The position numbers and the translations under genes are program-made. Shown one piece after another: positions 10,037 through 17,929 of a stretch of 64,000 nucleotides of DNA (the stretch's first letter is position 1; every line of letters starts with the position of its first letter). The DNA comes from Bradyrhizobium canariense (GTDB lineage Bacteria; Pseudomonadota; Alphaproteobacteria; Rhizobiales; Xanthobacteraceae), in contig NZ_JAFCKJ010000022.1 in assembly GCF_018130465.1 (NCBI RefSeq), positions 1-64,000 on the forward strand, given 5' to 3'. The notes below the pieces were generated by a model. It was not told where the DNA came from. It did not search any database and worked only from the letters and a program-made list of their open reading frames with translations.

Positions 10037-10521
10037 TCAAGAAACCATCCTCTTTAACAACGGCTGGCCCTCTTTCACATCGGATATGCATTCCACCTCC
10101 CAGGGAAAGTGCCGATTGACGTCCTGCCAGATGACTTGCAGGCAGGGGAATGAGCGCCGGGACTTGGAGTAGAACCAGATCGCCGTGCCGAGATATTCGG
10201 GTAAGCCTCGAAAGGCACTTGCCAGAAGCCAAGCTTATAATCGTTCTCCAGAAGATCGCCGGAGATATCGCCGTCGACAAATTTATGCCCCTCCGCTACC
10301 CGATCACGAACAAGGTTGATGATGGCGTGAGCGTTCTCCGAGCGCTGGCCGAAGATGATAAGCTCGGGGTGACCATAGTTCAGAAACAGGCCAATTGAGA
10401 ATGCAAACGGCGGAGCGGCATCGGGAATTCCGACGATATGGCAACCGTGATTGCGGACGTTGCGAAGAATGACTTCGTCGGCTTCGGGCTCGGGCTCGGG
10501 CCACTCGAACGTGTCTTGCAT
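10037..10521 (-). pseudogene. DUF4262 protein, frameshifted
   Basis: The first 108 codons encode a DUF4262 domain (VRNHGCHIVGIPDAAPPFAF, GHPELIIFGQ, EGHKFVDGD). At the CCC/GGG triplet near 10199-10201 the reading frame breaks. Adding one base restores EYLGTAIWFYSKSRRSFPCL and an in-frame stop at 10037-10039, which matches the family end. As read, the frame runs into an unrelated tail ending at 10075. Either one base has been lost in the genome or a sequencing error sits in the G run. The function of DUF4262 is unknown. Confidence 0.8.
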
Positions 10522-10543
10522 CCTTCACCTCGACCAAGTTGGT

Positions 10544-10583
10544 GGGTACGGCACTCGCGCGCCTTTGCCCACCGTACAACCGC
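10544..10583. repeat. Dispersed hairpin (family F)
   Basis: GGTGGGTACGGC...GCCTTTGCCCACCGTAC forms a hairpin of the 'GTAGGGTGGGCA' family seen again at 11420-11527, 14937-14984, 40941-41026 and 41324-41447. It lies between the DUF4262 pseudogene start and the next gene. Confidence 0.65.
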
Positions 10584-10656
10584 TAAGGCGCTAAACTTAA
10601 TCACGCTCACTAGGGCATCCGCGGCCTATCGTAACTCAATGGCAAGCTAAGTGAAA

Positions 10657-11178
10657 ATGCCCGAGGATGAACTCCACCGCCTCCCCGACCAACTCCGTCC
10701 CAATCTCCGCCTCGTCTTCGTCGGCACCGCCGCCAGCACGCGCTCGGCTGAGCTCGGGCACTACTACGCCCATCCCGGCAACCGCTTCTGGCGCACGATC
10801 CATGAGGCCGGGATCACGCCGCGGCGCTATCAGCCGGGCGAGTTCGCAGCGCTGATCGAGTTCGGGATCGGCTTCACCGATCTCTCCAAGTCGGGCGCCG
10901 GGATGGATCACCAGATCGCGGCCGCATCGATCGACGTGCCGGGGTTCAGGGCCAAGATCGAGATGTATCGCCCGAAGACGATTGCGTTCACGAGCAAGAA
11001 GGCGGCGAGCCTGTTTTATGGCAGGCCGTCGAGCGGGATTGCGCTGGGGCGGCAGCCGCGCGATGAGAGTTTGCCCGAGGTGTTCGTGCTGCCCTCGCCG
11101 TCCGGTGCGGCGTCGGGGCATTGGACGCTGGAGCCGTGGCGCGAGCTGGCCAAGTGGATTGCTGCGCAGGGTGGATGA
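10657..11178 (+). CDS. Uracil-DNA glycosylase superfamily protein (Mug/HDG-like)
   Basis: 173 aa. It aligns in outline with Mug-type mismatch glycosylases: LRLVFVGTAAS at motif 1, YYAHPGNRFWRTIHEAG in the middle and VLPSPSGAASGHW at the last motif. Mug has GINPG and NPSG at the two active-site motifs; here they read GTAAS and SPSG, so the usual Asn/Asp activator is missing, as in some hypoxanthine-glycosylase relatives. It should flip out and excise a deaminated or mispaired base, but the substrate is uncertain. A GTG at 10651 is an equally possible start; neither has a clear Shine-Dalgarno sequence. Confidence 0.82.
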   Translation: MPEDELHRLPDQLRPNLRLVFVGTAASTRSAELGHYYAHPGNRFWRTIHEAGITPRRYQPGEFAALIEFGIGFTDLSKSGAGMDHQIAAASIDVPGFRAKIEMYRPKTIAFTSKKAASLFYGRPSSGIALGRQPRDESLPEVFVLPSPSGAASGHWTLEPWRELAKWIAAQGG

Positions 11179-11539
11179 ACGATAGCCCCTCACACTCGAT
11201 CGTCGTCCCGGCGAAGGCCGGGACCCATAGCCACAGTCCGCAATTTGGCGACGACTCGTCGTTCGGTACTTCTACCGGCCGCAACCGGTAGATCACGCGG
11301 TATGGGTCCCGGCCTGCGCCGGGACGACGTTGGGGAGGCAACATGGCCGCACCGCGTTCTCCGACCAGGCCGGGACGACACCGTGGGTTTGGCTACGCCG
11401 CACAACCCATCTCGTAGCTTCGTAGGGTGGGAAAAGGCGCTCTTGCGCCGTGCCCACCATCTCTCCACAAAACCGACGGAACGGTGGGCACGGCGCGCGA
11501 AGAGCGCGCGCCTTTGCCCATCCTACAAGAGCACGCGCC
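11179..11539. repeat. Gene-free stretch made of family A and family F repeats
   Basis: No gene is seen. A family A inverted repeat occupies 11201-11329 (29-base arms at 11201-11229 and 11301-11329, 28 of 29 paired). A family F palindrome (GTAGGGTGGGAAAAGGCGC ... GCGCCTTTGCCCATCCTAC) occupies about 11420-11527 and abuts the stop of the SDR gene. The SDR terminator, if any, would be this palindrome. Confidence 0.8.
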
Positions 11540-12268
11540 CTAAAGATCGAAATTGGTCGGCAGCATGACCACGTCGCGAATGGTCATGCCGCGCGGCCGC
11601 GTCAACATGAACATCACGACCTCGGCCACTTCACTGGCCTCCAGCAGGCTTCCGGAGTCCCTGGCTTCCCTCAGCTTCTCCGGCGGCCAGTCCGCGAGCA
11701 GTGAGGTCACGACCGGGCCGGGCGAAATCGAGCCGACGCGAATGCCGTGCTTGAAGACCTGGCGCCGCACCGTCTGGACGAAGCAGTTGATGGCCCATTT
11801 GGACGACGCATAGACTGGCTCCCATGGCGTCGGAAAATGCGCCGCCAGCGAGCTCGTGACGATGATGTCACCGGTCCGGCGCGCGATCATGTGCGGCAGC
11901 ACGTCGTGCACGTTCTTCATCACGACGTTGACATTCAGGTTCAGCATCCGGTCGATCGCCATGGTGTCGGCATCGACCAGATCGCCACCGACATACGTTC
12001 CCGCATTCGCATGCAGGATGTCGAGCTGGCCGGCCTGCTCCAGTACGCGCGGCAGCAGCGTCGCGCAGTCTTTCGGGTCCAGCAGGTCGACGCGCAGCGG
12101 GATCACCGCGTCGCCGTGCTTGTCGCAGAGCGCGTTGAGCGCGGCCTCGTCGCGATCGACCATCACCACGCGCGCGCCCGCGGCCAGCATCGCCTCGGTG
12201 CTGGCCAATCCGATGCCCGACGCGGCGCCGGTCACGGCCGCAACCTTGCCTTCCAAGTCTCTCGCCAT
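11540..12268 (-). CDS. SDR-family oxidoreductase
   Basis: 242 aa classical short-chain dehydrogenase. Cofactor motif TGAASGIG (about 14-21), Asp in VVMVDRDEAAL favouring NAD(H), NAG as HANAGT, catalytic Ser in VTSSLAAHF and YxxxK as YASSK (about residues 154-158). The C terminus ISPGPVVTSLL matches the substrate loop. The family acts on alcohols and ketones; the substrate cannot be predicted. It stands alone, with repeats on its 3' side. Confidence 0.9.
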   Translation of the reverse strand: MARDLEGKVAAVTGAASGIGLASTEAMLAAGARVVMVDRDEAALNALCDKHGDAVIPLRVDLLDPKDCATLLPRVLEQAGQLDILHANAGTYVGGDLVDADTMAIDRMLNLNVNVVMKNVHDVLPHMIARRTGDIIVTSSLAAHFPTPWEPVYASSKWAINCFVQTVRRQVFKHGIRVGSISPGPVVTSLLADWPPEKLREARDSGSLLEASEVAEVVMFMLTRPRGMTIRDVVMLPTNFDL

Positions 12269-12378
12269 GGGGTCACCATCCTGCTGACGTCACCAGGATG
12301 CAGAGTGTAGCGATTTCGGGCGGCGTTGTCGGGGACAAACCAGCGCCGCGGGATCACAGCAAGCGGCCCTCGCTCCCC

Positions 12379-13962
12379 TCAATCAAACCGGTACGTCACC
12401 CCGAACGTCGCCAGGTGCGTCCGCATCGCGACGTCGTAGGTGCTGGCGGACGGATTGCGCCCGGCGTTGGTGGCGGACCTCGCGACGGTGAAGGACGAAC
12501 TGCCGTAGTCGGCATAACGGTATTCGGCACGCGCCAGCCAGTGGCCGAAGAGTGCGGTCTCGATGCCGCCGCCGGCCGTCCACCCTGCTTTTGTGGTCGA
12601 CCCCGTGATGATCGCCGGCGTCAACCCGAAAAAGCCGCAGGCGACGCTGACGCAGGTCGAGGTCAGCTGAACATTCTGCCAGGCCACGCCGCCGGTCGCG
12701 TAGAGCAGCGTCTGCGGTGTCACGAGATAGCCGAGCCGGCCCCGCAGGCTGGCGTCCCATTTGGTGCGAATCGCCAGGCCCTCGCCGCGCGACTGGGAGT
12801 CGGCGAGCGATATGGTGGTGAAGCCTTCGCGCGTGGTGGTGCTGTCGGCAAAACCAAAATCGCCTTCGACGCCCGCGGTCCATTGCGGGGCGAACTGCCA
12901 GAGATAGCCGGCATAGGGGTTGGCGCGGAACGCGGTGTTGTCCATCGGGCGAATGGTGGCGCGACGCGTCAGATCCTCGGGGAAGCCGGCACGCGATTCC
13001 GACGTCGTGATGAGATCGGTGCGCGTGGCGCGCGCACCTAGACCCAAGCCCACATACGCGCCGGTCCAGGACGGCAGGATCGCGGCCTGCGCGGCCAGCG
13101 GATGCGAACGGCCGCCGATGACGGGCTCGCCGAATTTCCAGGCGAGGCCGACGCTTGCGGTGTGGGTCCGCAAGCTCGCATCGAAATTGTCGATGGTGAG
13201 CGCCGGACCTGCGGTCGCCGTGCGCGTGAAATTGAACGGCGCGGCGCCAAAGTCGGCGTAGCGATATTCGGCGCGCACGAGCCAGTTGCCCCACAGCGCG
13301 GTCTCGACGCCGGCACCTAACGTCCAGCCGGTCCTGGTCGTGGAATTCGAGATCAAATTGGGTGCTCGGCCGTTGCTGGCACAGCTGGCGCTGACGCAGA
13401 CGAGGGTGACGTCATAGTGCTGCCAGGCGAGGCCGCCCGTCGCATAGACCAGCGTTGACGGCGTCAGCAGATAACCGGCGCGGCCGCGCAGGCTCGCGTC
13501 CCAACCGGCTTTGACCGACAGGCTGTCGACCCCGAAGGTCGACGAGCCGGCCCAGGGCGAGGCGCGAAACCCGGGGAGTGCCGTGGTGTGGTCACCGAAT
13601 CCGACATCGCCTTCGACGCCGAGAACCCAACTGGGTGCCACTTGCCAGTTGAAGCCGGCATAAGGATTGACGCGAAAGCCGGGGCCATCGAACGGCTGGG
13701 TGACGACGCTCTGGCTCAGGTCACGGGGAACGCCGTCTTGCAGCACTGATGTGGTGGTGAGATCGGCGCTGGTCGATCGAAAGCCGAGGCCGAGCCCGGC
13801 GTAGAAGCCGGTCCAGGGCGAGGCCACGAGCGGCGGCGCCTTCGTGTACGGTTTTGGCGCGATGTCCGCGGCCTTCGCCGGTGCTACGAGAGCCAGTCCG
13901 GCGAAAAGTGCCGTGCCACACCGCAGGACGGCAGTCGTTCGGCGGGTCGATGAATGTCGCAT
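12379..13962 (-). CDS. Outer-membrane protein with two tandem beta-barrels
   Basis: 527 aa with a signal peptide (cleavage after VAPAKA). Two homologous modules of about 235 residues follow: module 1 begins SPWTGFYAGLGLGF and ends SVGLAWKFG, module 2 begins PSWTGAYVGLGLGA and ends TFGVTYRFD. Both contain NPYAG, GVEGD, KAGWDASLRGR/TKWDASLRGR, LVYATGG/LLYATGG and RAEYRYAD. Each module resembles the small Omp25/RopB-type porin-like barrel of Rhizobiales, normally one per protein. ATG 13962 begins the signal peptide; an upstream open frame overlaps the divergent GST gene and is rejected. Confidence 0.88.
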   Translation of the reverse strand: MRHSSTRRTTAVLRCGTALFAGLALVAPAKAADIAPKPYTKAPPLVASPWTGFYAGLGLGFRSTSADLTTTSVLQDGVPRDLSQSVVTQPFDGPGFRVNPYAGFNWQVAPSWVLGVEGDVGFGDHTTALPGFRASPWAGSSTFGVDSLSVKAGWDASLRGRAGYLLTPSTLVYATGGLAWQHYDVTLVCVSASCASNGRAPNLISNSTTRTGWTLGAGVETALWGNWLVRAEYRYADFGAAPFNFTRTATAGPALTIDNFDASLRTHTASVGLAWKFGEPVIGGRSHPLAAQAAILPSWTGAYVGLGLGARATRTDLITTSESRAGFPEDLTRRATIRPMDNTAFRANPYAGYLWQFAPQWTAGVEGDFGFADSTTTREGFTTISLADSQSRGEGLAIRTKWDASLRGRLGYLVTPQTLLYATGGVAWQNVQLTSTCVSVACGFFGLTPAIITGSTTKAGWTAGGGIETALFGHWLARAEYRYADYGSSSFTVARSATNAGRNPSASTYDVAMRTHLATFGVTYRFD

Positions 13963-14118
13963 GTCAGGCCTTGGTCCGCCGCAGGAATATCGAGCCCGAA
14001 TCCCTACTGCGAACGGGTGACGGCAATCGTCCTCCGATCGAAGGAGGCGGCGCACAAAGCGCGGGACTGTTGCAAGTCCGTCACTGCGGCGATACGACTT
14101 CAGCGCGAGGAGTGTCCC

Positions 14119-14829
14119 ATGCTGACCCTCTACTCCTATCCCGAACTGTTCGGCGTCGCCGACAACAACGGTTACGGCCTCAAGGTCTATGCCTTCCTGA
14201 AACTCGCGGGCGTGCCGTTCGTGCACGAGCACGTGTTCGATGCCTCCGCCGCCCCGCGCGGGCAGCTGCCCTATATCGTGGATGACGGCGAGACGATCGG
14301 CGACAGCGAGACCATCATCGCGCACGCCATTGCAAAGTATCGCCTGGGCATCGATGCCGCGTTATCCGCGGAGCAGCGCCGCACCAATCACCTCATGACG
14401 CGCATGCTCGACGATCTCTATTGGGTGATGTCGTATTCGCGCTGGAAGGACGATCGCTTCTATCCGGCGTTCCGCGACGGCTTCATCGCGCAGCATCCGC
14501 AGATCGACGCGGCCGGGTTCGAGAAAGCCAAGGCCTACAATGCGCAGCGCTATCATTACCAGGGCATCGGCCGCTACTCGCCCGATCAGGCCTACGCGCG
14601 AGGTCTCGCCGATTTGCAGGTGCTGGCCGAGATCGCGCCGGCGAACGGCTTCGTCCATGGCCAGGCCCCGACCAGCGCCGATGCCGGCATCTACGGCTTC
14701 ATCGCCAACATCTATTACTTCCCGATCCCGACGCCGCTGAAGGCGTTCGTCGATGCGCAGAAGAACCTCGTCGCACATTGCGAGAGGGTGCATGCGATGG
14801 TGTCGCCACGACCACAGACCTCATCCTGA
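14119..14829 (+). CDS. Glutathione S-transferase family protein
   Basis: 236 aa. The N-terminal thioredoxin-like domain has MLTLYSYPELFGVADNNGYG, QLPYIVDDGETIGDSETIIA (the cis-Pro and the SES-type glutathione site). An all-helical C-terminal domain follows from about residue 85. It transfers glutathione to electrophiles; substrate unknown. The start is supported by GCGAGGAG 8 bases upstream. The final codons and the stop (ACCTCATCCTGA) lie inside a dispersed repeat, so the natural C terminus may have been replaced by the insertion. Confidence 0.88.
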   Translation: MLTLYSYPELFGVADNNGYGLKVYAFLKLAGVPFVHEHVFDASAAPRGQLPYIVDDGETIGDSETIIAHAIAKYRLGIDAALSAEQRRTNHLMTRMLDDLYWVMSYSRWKDDRFYPAFRDGFIAQHPQIDAAGFEKAKAYNAQRYHYQGIGRYSPDQAYARGLADLQVLAEIAPANGFVHGQAPTSADAGIYGFIANIYYFPIPTPLKAFVDAQKNLVAHCERVHAMVSPRPQTSS

Positions 14830-14926
14830 GGAGATCGCGAAGCGATCGTCTCGAAGGATGGCCGCGGGCGACGCGGGCCTGCATGGTTCGAGACGGCGCT
14901 TGCGCGCCTCCTCACCATGAGGGTCT
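14818..14926. repeat. Dispersed palindrome (family D) providing the GST stop codon
   Basis: Starts CTCATCCTGAGGAGATCGCG and ends CTCACCATGAGGGTC. Same family as 73-170 and 62610-62729. Its first bases include the TGA of the GST gene. A family F hairpin follows at 14937-14984. Confidence 0.85.
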
Positions 14927-14936
14927 AACACCGCAA

Positions 14937-14984
14937 TGGTGGGCACGGCGCTGACGCGCCTTTGCCCACCCTACGGCACTGAGT
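14937..14984. repeat. Dispersed hairpin (family F)
   Basis: GGTGGGCACGGCGCTGACGC and GCCTTTGCCCACCCTAC form the family F hairpin. It lies right of the family D element, between the GST gene and the convergent gene ending at 15001. Confidence 0.7.
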
Positions 14985-15000
14985 TCCTACGGCACCGCCC

Positions 15001-15435
15001 CTACCGCATCGTGATCGCAAGCCCGCTCAGATCCGCGTTCGCCATCAGGCCGACCTGCGTGCCGGACAGCTCGAGCACGGCGCCCTTCTGGTTGGTCAGC
15101 ACGATCGCACGGGCGCCGCGGCCCACTGCGATGCCCGCACCGGCGGCGCCGTAGACGCCGGCGACATCGGAGGGACGGTTGATGTTGGAGACGCGGCCGC
15201 GCAGCACGGTCTTGGAACCGCCGAAGACGAGGCCGTAATCGAGCCCGCCGGTCGAGAGCGAATAGGAACGGCCGCGGAAGTTGAGCATGCCCGAGCCACC
15301 GGAACCGCCGATGATCCAGCCCGCCTTGTAGATCGTCAGCACCACGGTGCCGCCGTCGGCCATCGCCGAGGTCGAGAGGCCGGCCAGCACGGCGATGCCG
15401 ACCAGTGCGGCGCGGAAGGTGGATACGATCTTCAT
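15001..15435 (-). CDS. Gly-rich exported protein, unknown function
   Basis: 144 aa. Residues 1-27 form a signal peptide (ending STSAMA). The mature part is rich in Gly and beta-forming residues: IIGGSGGSGMLNFRGRSYSL, GGLDYGLVFGGSK, VAGVYGAAGAGIAVGRGARA and LELSGTQVGLMANADLSGL. The pattern suggests a small beta-structure in the periplasm or outer membrane. I cannot place it in a characterised family. ATG 15435 is chosen because the signal peptide begins there. Confidence 0.78.
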   Translation of the reverse strand: MKIVSTFRAALVGIAVLAGLSTSAMADGGTVVLTIYKAGWIIGGSGGSGMLNFRGRSYSLSTGGLDYGLVFGGSKTVLRGRVSNINRPSDVAGVYGAAGAGIAVGRGARAIVLTNQKGAVLELSGTQVGLMANADLSGLAITMR

Positions 15436-15904
15436 GAAGAATCTCCGGGGGCTATCTTTCAAGGGGAAAGCGAATCAGACGAGCGGAATCTATCCGATGG
15501 ATCGGGGCGGCAACATGATGAGGGCGGGTATAAGGCGCGAGGTGCAGCAGCGCATTCAACTGTCATCGTCCGGCTTGACCGGACGATCCAGTATTCCAGA
15601 GACCGCGGTGGGATACGGAGACGCCGCGGCGTACTGGATGCCCGCCCCAGTGCGCAAGTGCGCACAAGGCGGGGCATGACGGCGGAGTTTGGTATTGAAC
15701 ACCGACCACTGCCATCATGCCATTCTGCCCCTGTTTTGCCCGACGGAGCAAATGGTTATTTTGCTTTTCCCGAAGCCAAAAAGAAACATCAATGATTTCT
15801 GCTGGATGCCTACTGTGCATGGGGTTGTTTTCACGTTTTTTGTTGGAGGCGCCCCGACCTGCCGCTACGCTTGCGCTTCCAGCCGTTCCATCGGAGGTGA
15901 TCCC
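15436..15904. other. Gene-free stretch with a family B repeat
   Basis: No gene is seen. A palindromic repeat (family B, CATCGTCCGGCTTGACCGGA ... GGCGGGGCATGAC) lies at 15560-15680. Right of it, at about 15731-15750, TGTTTTGCCCGACGGAGCAA resembles the end of the structured element near 40.49 kb. AT-richer DNA at 15750-15850 probably holds the promoter of the RidA gene; GGAGGTG at 15893-15899 is its ribosome-binding site. Confidence 0.6.
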
Positions 15905-16288
15905 ATGCCGATCCAGCATTTCGCGCCCCCGCCGCACGTCAAGGCGCCGCCGCTGTCCTTTGCCACGCGCGCCGGCGATCTCCTGTTCGTCTCCGGCATT
16001 CCCGGCTTCGACGCCGGCGGCGCGTTGCCCGACGGCTTCGATGCGCAGTTCGCCAACGTCGTCGTCAACATCAAGCGCGTGCTGGAGGAGGCCGGCGCTG
16101 GCGTCCGCGACCTCGTCAAGGTCAACGTGCTGCTGACCCGCGCCTCCGACGTCGCCGCCATGAACGCACTCTATGCCGGCGCCTTCGGACCGCCGCCCTA
16201 CCCCGCCCGCACCACCTGCGTGGTCCAGGCGCTGCCCGATCCGAAGATGCTGATCGAGATCGAGGCGGTGGCGTCGCTGGCGAGGTGA
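15905..16288 (+). CDS. RidA-family protein (YjgF/UK114)
   Basis: 127 aa. Family features: FATRAGDLLFVSGIPGFD near the start, a hydrophobic trimer core, VVVNIKRVLEEAGAGVRDLVKVNVLLTRASDVAAMN, and PARTTCVVQALPDPKMLIEIEAVA with the Arg expected to bind the imine/carboxylate. RidA proteins hydrolyse reactive enamine/imine intermediates from PLP enzymes; subgroup members act on other substrates. Start fixed by GGAGGTG 5 bases upstream. Confidence 0.92.
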   Translation: MPIQHFAPPPHVKAPPLSFATRAGDLLFVSGIPGFDAGGALPDGFDAQFANVVVNIKRVLEEAGAGVRDLVKVNVLLTRASDVAAMNALYAGAFGPPPYPARTTCVVQALPDPKMLIEIEAVASLAR

Positions 16289-16442
16289 GCCACGCCTTGC
16301 ACGTGTGACTTGCCGAGCACTCGGCCAAACCAAGTGCGCGACTCCATCTGACATATCCGTGAACTGCCGCTCCCCAGCTTGCAAAGGACCTGCTTTTACC
16401 GCACGAATTTTTGCGTCACACTTCCTCATCAGGAGATATTTC

Positions 16443-16703
16443 ATGCGTCGCGTTCTCGCCCTCTGTGCCGTTGCCGGCATCGCCACCTCCGTGTTCGCCG
16501 TGCCCGCCTCCGCGGCGGTCGGCTATTACGTGATCCGCTGGGACAACACCGGCATCTGCCAGGTCTGGAACGAGGACCTGAAGTACAAGCCGTTCCAGTG
16601 GGGCGTGTCGACCTACAAGGTCGTCAGCAAGCCGCTCCCGACCTTCACGGCCGCCTCGGAGCTCCAGATCAAGCTGCGCGCGGAGCGCCGCTGCACGCTC
16701 TAG
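16443..16703 (+). CDS. Small secreted protein, paralogue 1
   Basis: 86 aa. Signal peptide 1-27 (MRRVLALCAVAGIATSVFAV, ending ASAA). The mature protein of about 58 residues has YYVIRWDNTGICQVW, a KYKPFQWG stretch and a C-terminal RRCTL with a second Cys; a disulfide between the two Cys is likely. Clearly homologous to the next gene (IRWxDTGxCQxW, Cys near the end). Not a family I can name. It has its own Shine-Dalgarno (AGGAGA) and terminator. Confidence 0.82.
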   Translation: MRRVLALCAVAGIATSVFAVPASAAVGYYVIRWDNTGICQVWNEDLKYKPFQWGVSTYKVVSKPLPTFTAASELQIKLRAERRCTL

Positions 16704-16730
16704 GCCTGACGCGACAGATCGGATTTCAAG

Positions 16731-16766
16731 GGGCGGATCGCGCAAGCGGTCCGCCCTTTTCTTTTT
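16731..16766 (+). terminator. Rho-independent terminator of paralogue 1
   Basis: Stem GGGCGGATCGC/GCGGTCCGCCC with a short loop, followed by TTTTCTTTTT, 28 bases past the stop codon. Confidence 0.88.
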
Positions 16767-16941
16767 GGACGCGCCGCCGGTTTTTCGGCCGAAATCACGC
16801 ATTTTCCGCGCACGCGCTTTGAACCTGGCCAGCTGGCGGAACTACTCACATCTTGTCCGGGGCGCACCCCCAAGCGTCCCGCACCACCCCTCCCCCTCAT
16901 TGTCGGGAGGCGCATCACATCTTTCATTTGAGGAGCTGATC

Positions 16942-17193
16942 ATGCGTCGTATTTCCGTGCTGTGCGCTGCTGCGGGCCTTGCCGTCACTGCCTTCGTCGC
17001 CGCAAGCCCTGCTGAGGCCAGCTATCACCTGATCCGCTGGCAGGACACCGGCTTCTGCCAGATCTGGGACGAGAGCATCCCGACCACGCCGTGGCCCTCC
17101 GACTATTCCCGCGTGAGCGCGACCGTGCCGACCTTGGTCGACGCACTCGCGCTGAAGGATCACGCGTTGAAGAACGGCCACTGCACCTGGTAG
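16942..17193 (+). CDS. Small secreted protein, paralogue 2
   Basis: 83 aa. Signal peptide 1-28 (MRRISVLCAAAGLAVTAFVA). The mature part repeats the plan of the preceding gene: YHLIRWQDTGFCQIW, then an acidic/proline linker and a terminal GHCTW. Two conserved Cys suggest one disulfide. GAGGAG precedes the start by 7 bases. The two paralogues lie 238 bases apart, each with a terminator, so they arose by tandem duplication but are separate transcripts. Function unknown. Confidence 0.82.
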   Translation: MRRISVLCAAAGLAVTAFVAASPAEASYHLIRWQDTGFCQIWDESIPTTPWPSDYSRVSATVPTLVDALALKDHALKNGHCTW

Positions 17194-17220
17194 GAATTCG
17201 ATCGGCGGACGACAAGGGCC

Positions 17221-17263
17221 GGGCAAGGATGCGATGCCAGCATCCTTGCCCGCTTCTTTTTTT
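17221..17263 (+). terminator. Rho-independent terminator of paralogue 2
   Basis: A perfect 12-bp stem (17221-17232 with 17240-17251), 7-base loop, then GCTTCTTTTTTT. Confidence 0.92.
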
Positions 17264-17289
17264 CCACCTCGCGGCTTTGGAGCCAATTG

Positions 17290-17925
17290 ATGCGCGCACC
17301 GACGAAAGCAACGGTCCTGGCCGCGTCGCTGCTGATCGCCGCCACGGCGAACGCACAGGCCCCGCAATCCTTCCGCGTGATCTCGCCGGTCTTCGGCCAG
17401 CTGGTCAGCTTCGCGATGCCGTCGAATTTTTCCGCGGTGTTCGAGAACACCAAGGGCGGCCACTACATCCGCGAGGCCGTGCTGAAGGGTGAGACGCTCG
17501 AACGCTGGACCGAGATGATCACCGTGACCGGCGAGAAGGGCATGACGCTCTCTCCCGGTTCATCGCCGGAGAAATTCGCGGGCTCGATCGCCGGCGGTTT
17601 CAAATCCGCCTGCCCCGACAGCTTTGCGGCAAAGCCGCTCGGCGCCACCACGTTCGGCCGCTTCGATGGTTTCGTCGCCGTGATCGGCTGCGGCCGCGTC
17701 GACAGCGGCCCGACCCGGCACAGCGAAACAGCGCTCCTGATCACGCTCAAGGGCACGACCGACTATTACACGATCCAATGGGCCGAGCGCGGCCCCGAAA
17801 GCGACGAGCCGCCGGTGAACGACGACCGCTGGCAGGCGCGGTTGCGCGCGCTCAGCCCGATCGAGCTCTGCCCGATCGTGTCAGGCGAAGCCGCGCCCTA
17901 TCCGAGCTGCGTGAACAAGAGCTGA
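17290..17925 (+). CDS. Exported protein, unknown function
   Basis: 211 aa. Signal peptide 1-22 (ends ATANAQ). The mature part begins PQSFRVISPVFGQLVSFAMP and contains TVTGEKGMTLSPGS, a Cys in FKSACPDSF, VAVIGCGRVDSGPTRHSETA and a C-terminal CPIV...YPSCVNKS; four Cys could form two disulfides. Resembles small periplasmic proteins of unknown role in Rhizobiales. A TTG at 17287 immediately before ATG 17290 is not needed. Confidence 0.78.
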   Translation: MRAPTKATVLAASLLIAATANAQAPQSFRVISPVFGQLVSFAMPSNFSAVFENTKGGHYIREAVLKGETLERWTEMITVTGEKGMTLSPGSSPEKFAGSIAGGFKSACPDSFAAKPLGATTFGRFDGFVAVIGCGRVDSGPTRHSETALLITLKGTTDYYTIQWAERGPESDEPPVNDDRWQARLRALSPIELCPIVSGEAAPYPSCVNKS

Positions 17926-17929
17926 GCCC

